Source: RYN-124 sp046262175
GTDB lineage: Bacteria > Actinomycetota > Actinomycetes > Mycobacteriales > SCTD01
Length of the DNA stretch: 17,587 nt
NCBI GenBank assembly: GCA_046262175.1
Contig: JBHENF010000031.1
Coordinates: 1-17,587, forward strand
Direction: 5' to 3'
The notes under the pieces are model-generated. The model saw only the letters and a list, made by a program, of their open reading frames with translations, made no database searches and was not told where the DNA came from. The translations under genes and the position numbers were made by a program. This document shows, in pieces, positions 15,191 to 17,587 of the stretch (position 1 is its first letter; the number at the start of each line of letters is the position of its first letter).

Positions 15191-17550
15191 GCACGCGGGA
15201 ACGGCTGACCCTCGCGGCGGCGCTGGCGGTGGCGCTGGGCTGCGCCGCCGTGGGGCCGCTGTACGACGGGCGCGGGTGGGTCCTGCGCGCGCTCGGCGCC
15301 ATCGCCGTCGTGGCCGCGACCGGGCTCGCCTGCCGGCGCGGGTCGGTGCCGCTGGCGCTGCAGCCGCTGCTCGCGGTGGTCGCGCTGCTCGAGTACGTCT
15401 GCCTGGTGTTCGCCCGGCTCACGCTCGCGTACGGGCTTGTGCCGACGGGCAAGACCGTGGCGGCCCTCCGCGCGCTGCTCGTCGACGGCGCCGACGACAT
15501 CTCCCGCCTCGCGCCGCCCGTGCCGAGCACGCCCGGCCTGGTGCTCATCGCGGTGCTCGGCGTCGGTGCCGTCGCGCTGGTCGTGGACCTGGTGGCCGTC
15601 GTCGCCGGTCGCGCGGCGCTCGCCGGGCTGCCGCTGCTCGTGCTGTTCGCGGTTCCCTCCGCGGTCCGCACGGGCGGCGTCGGCTGGCTGCCGTTCGCCG
15701 TGGGCGCTGCCGGCTGGCTGTCCCTGCTGCTCGTCGAAGGCGGCGAGCGGGTCAGCCGCTGGGGCACGCCGCTGAAGTCGGACCGGCCCACCTACGAGGA
15801 CGCGACCCTCGGCCGGGTCGGCCGCCGGATCGGCGCGGCAGCCCTCGGCGTCGCAGTGGTCGTGCCTGCGATGATCCCGGGGCTCGACGGCCGGCTGCTC
15901 GGCGGCGACGGGGGCGACGGGGGCGGGACGGGGGCCGCGCGCACGACGACGACGTACAACCCGATCACGCGGCTGCGCAACGACCTTCGACTGCCCGACC
16001 CGCGCACGGTCCTCACGTACACGACCAACGACCCGACGCCGGACTACCTGCGCCTGACGACGCTGGACCTGTTCGCCGACGCCGGCTGGTCCGCGTCGCG
16101 GCTGACCGGGTCGAGCAAGGACAACAGCGTCAAGAGCACGTTGCCGGCGCCGGTCGGGCTGAGCCGCGGCGACGTCGAGGTCCAGCCGGTCCGGGACACC
16201 ATCACCATCAAGGACCTGGACGCGCGCTGGCTGCCGACGCCGTTTCCGCCGCGCGAGGTGAAGGTCAAGGGACCGTGGCTGTACGACCGGCGCAGCGAGA
16301 CGATCTTCGGGATCCGCACCGGCACGCGTGACCTGGCCAAGAGCTACACCGTCGAGGCGACGCGGGTCGTGCCCGACGGGGAGCTGCTCGACAGCCTCGC
16401 CAGCCCGTACCTCCCGATCGAGGTCCAGCCGTACGCGGACGTGCCCGTGGTGACGCCCACCGTTGCGGCCATCACGGCCAAGGTCATCGCCGGGCAGAAG
16501 ACGCCGTACGGCAAGGTCGCGGCGATCCAGCGGTACTTCCGCAGCCCCAGCTTCAGCTACTCCACGTCGTCGAAGGTGGCGGGGATCGACAGTCAGAGCG
16601 ACCTGGAGAACTTCCTCGTCGGCAAGACCGGCTTCTGCGAGCAGTACGCGTCGGCGATGGCCGCGATGATCCGACTGGCGAAGGTGCCGGCGCGGGTCGG
16701 GGTCGGCTTCACCGCGGGGACGAAGGCCAAGGACGGTCGGTACGTCGTGACCACGAGCGACGCCCACGCGTGGCCGGAGGCGTGGTTCGCCGGCGCCGGC
16801 TGGGTCCGCTTCGAGCCGACCCCCCGCACGGACGGGCGGGCGACCGTCCCGGAGTACGCGTCGGCCGAGGCGATCGGCGGCCCGGCCGAAGACGGCCCTG
16901 CCGGCCCGGACCCGGAGCTCGGACCGACCGCGGACAACCCGAACGACGGCGGCCTGTCGGACAAGCTGAACAACGTCGACGCCGTGCCGCCGACCTCCTC
17001 CGGGACGGGCGCGGAGGCCGACGAGCCGGCTTCGGCCGGGTTGCCGGTGGGCCTGCTGGCGCTCGTCGCCCTGCTGCTGCTCGCCGCGCTGCCGTGGCTG
17101 CTGCACGGCGTCCGCTCGCGGCGCAGGTGGGGCACCGCCGGCCCCCTGGTCGCGTGGTCGCAGGTCTGCGACGACGCCGTGGACGCAGGGCACCGGTGGC
17201 GGGCGGCGGACTCGCCGCGGGCCGCGGCGGAGCACCTGACTCTCACGCGCGGGATCGCCGGGGCACCGCGGGAGTCGCTCGAGCGGATCGCGCTGGCTGC
17301 GGAGCGGGCACGGTACGCCCGCGACGGCGGCGGCGCGGACGCTGCGCTCCGGGCGGACGCGGCGCGGGTACGGGAGGCGCTGCTGGCCGGGCTGTCGCCG
17401 CGCGCGCGGTGGCGGGCGCGGCTGCTGCCGCCGTCGACGCTGCGGTGGGCGACCTCGTCCGGGGGCACCCTCGTCGCGGACGGTCTGGACCGCTTCGACG
17501 ACGGCTGGGCGTCGATGCGGCGGCGGCTGCGGATGCGACCGGCGAGCTGA
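15187..17550 (+). CDS. TgpA-like membrane transglutaminase-domain protein (DUF3488/transglutaminase)
   Basis: The 787-aa protein starts at the ATG overlapping the DUF58 stop. It has an N-terminal block of several membrane helices (about 8-235), an extracytoplasmic part with a papain-like transglutaminase core, one further membrane helix (about 619-640) and a cytoplasmic C-terminal domain like DUF4129. The core shows GFCEQYASAM with Cys484, TSDAHAWPEAW with His527 and WVRFEPTPR with Glu543. The third position of the Cys-His-Asp triad is therefore Glu, at the 16-residue spacing from His recorded for Pseudomonas TgpA. The substrate is unknown; a cell-envelope protein is likely by topology. A Gly/Asp-rich linker (239-249) is encoded by a G-quadruplex-like sequence. 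Confidence 0.93.
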   Translation: MSTRERLTLAAALAVALGCAAVGPLYDGRGWVLRALGAIAVVAATGLACRRGSVPLALQPLLAVVALLEYVCLVFARLTLAYGLVPTGKTVAALRALLVDGADDISRLAPPVPSTPGLVLIAVLGVGAVALVVDLVAVVAGRAALAGLPLLVLFAVPSAVRTGGVGWLPFAVGAAGWLSLLLVEGGERVSRWGTPLKSDRPTYEDATLGRVGRRIGAAALGVAVVVPAMIPGLDGRLLGGDGGDGGGTGAARTTTTYNPITRLRNDLRLPDPRTVLTYTTNDPTPDYLRLTTLDLFADAGWSASRLTGSSKDNSVKSTLPAPVGLSRGDVEVQPVRDTITIKDLDARWLPTPFPPREVKVKGPWLYDRRSETIFGIRTGTRDLAKSYTVEATRVVPDGELLDSLASPYLPIEVQPYADVPVVTPTVAAITAKVIAGQKTPYGKVAAIQRYFRSPSFSYSTSSKVAGIDSQSDLENFLVGKTGFCEQYASAMAAMIRLAKVPARVGVGFTAGTKAKDGRYVVTTSDAHAWPEAWFAGAGWVRFEPTPRTDGRATVPEYASAEAIGGPAEDGPAGPDPELGPTADNPNDGGLSDKLNNVDAVPPTSSGTGAEADEPASAGLPVGLLALVALLLLAALPWLLHGVRSRRRWGTAGPLVAWSQVCDDAVDAGHRWRAADSPRAAAEHLTLTRGIAGAPRESLERIALAAERARYARDGGGADAALRADAARVREALLAGLSPRARWRARLLPPSTLRWATSSGGTLVADGLDRFDDGWASMRRRLRMRPAS
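15910..15934 (+). other. putative G-quadruplex motif in the coding strand of the transglutaminase gene
   Basis: Four G-runs of 5, 5, 3 and 5 bases are separated by loops of 4 (CGAC), 1 (C) and 2 (AC) bases. This satisfies the canonical G3+N1-7 rule in both the coding DNA strand and the mRNA. It encodes the Gly/Asp-rich linker just after the last N-terminal membrane helix. Folding in the cell is not shown. Confidence 0.6.
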
Positions 17551-17587
17551 TCACCGGTACGGCGGCGCGGCCGGGCGGCTACCCGCC

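Noticed and set aside
14317..17235. 972-codon minus-strand frame opposite DUF58 and the transglutaminase
   Set aside because: It is a shadow frame rich in Arg, Gln and Asp. The plus-strand genes have full family motifs.

Overview
The window is chromosomal DNA from a high-GC Gram-positive bacterium (Actinomycetota). The evidence is a very high G+C content, GTG and TTG starts at many genes, and the gene order mraZ-rsmH-ftsL-ftsI-murE-murF-mraY-murD-ftsW-murG-murC, which is the classical actinobacterial dcw (division and cell wall) cluster. MurE carries the DNPR motif of meso-diaminopimelate-adding ligases, so an mDAP-type peptidoglycan is expected. I cannot place the genus from the sequence alone.

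Layout. Positions 12541 down to 1 hold the dcw cluster on the minus strand, transcribed leftward: mraZ, an untabulated 44-codon membrane-peptide gene, rsmH, an ftsL-type gene, ftsI, murE, murF, mraY, murD, ftsW, murG and the 5' part of murC, which runs off the left edge. Most junctions are ATGA, GTGA or TTGA overlaps, so translational coupling is the rule. The two exceptions are the 158-bp mraZ/small-ORF gap and the 106-bp mraY/murD gap. Each contains a strong inverted repeat. Positions 12918-17550 hold a divergent plus-strand operon: a MoxR-type AAA+ ATPase, a DUF58 protein and a TgpA-like membrane transglutaminase, joined by ATGA overlaps.

Function. murC to murF build the UDP-MurNAc-pentapeptide, mraY and murG make lipids I and II, and ftsW plus ftsI polymerise and cross-link the septal wall, with the FtsL-type protein as a likely divisome partner. 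mraZ encodes the DNA-binding regulator of the cluster. In front of it are a plausible promoter and three TGG-containing direct repeats at an exact 10-bp period that fit MraZ operator boxes. The MoxR/DUF58/transglutaminase set is a common actinobacterial trio whose substrate is unknown.

The genes are mostly ordinary. The parts worth a second look lie between them: the small membrane-peptide gene between mraZ and rsmH, a 68-nt two-tier hairpin that partly covers the murD ribosome binding site, a 24-bp-arm palindrome in the divergent control region, a 44-nt hairpin after mraZ, and a G-quadruplex motif in the transglutaminase gene. There is also a window-wide preference for placing the rare Val codon GTA where it creates GTAC. 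No mobile element, CRISPR array, tRNA or rRNA was seen.
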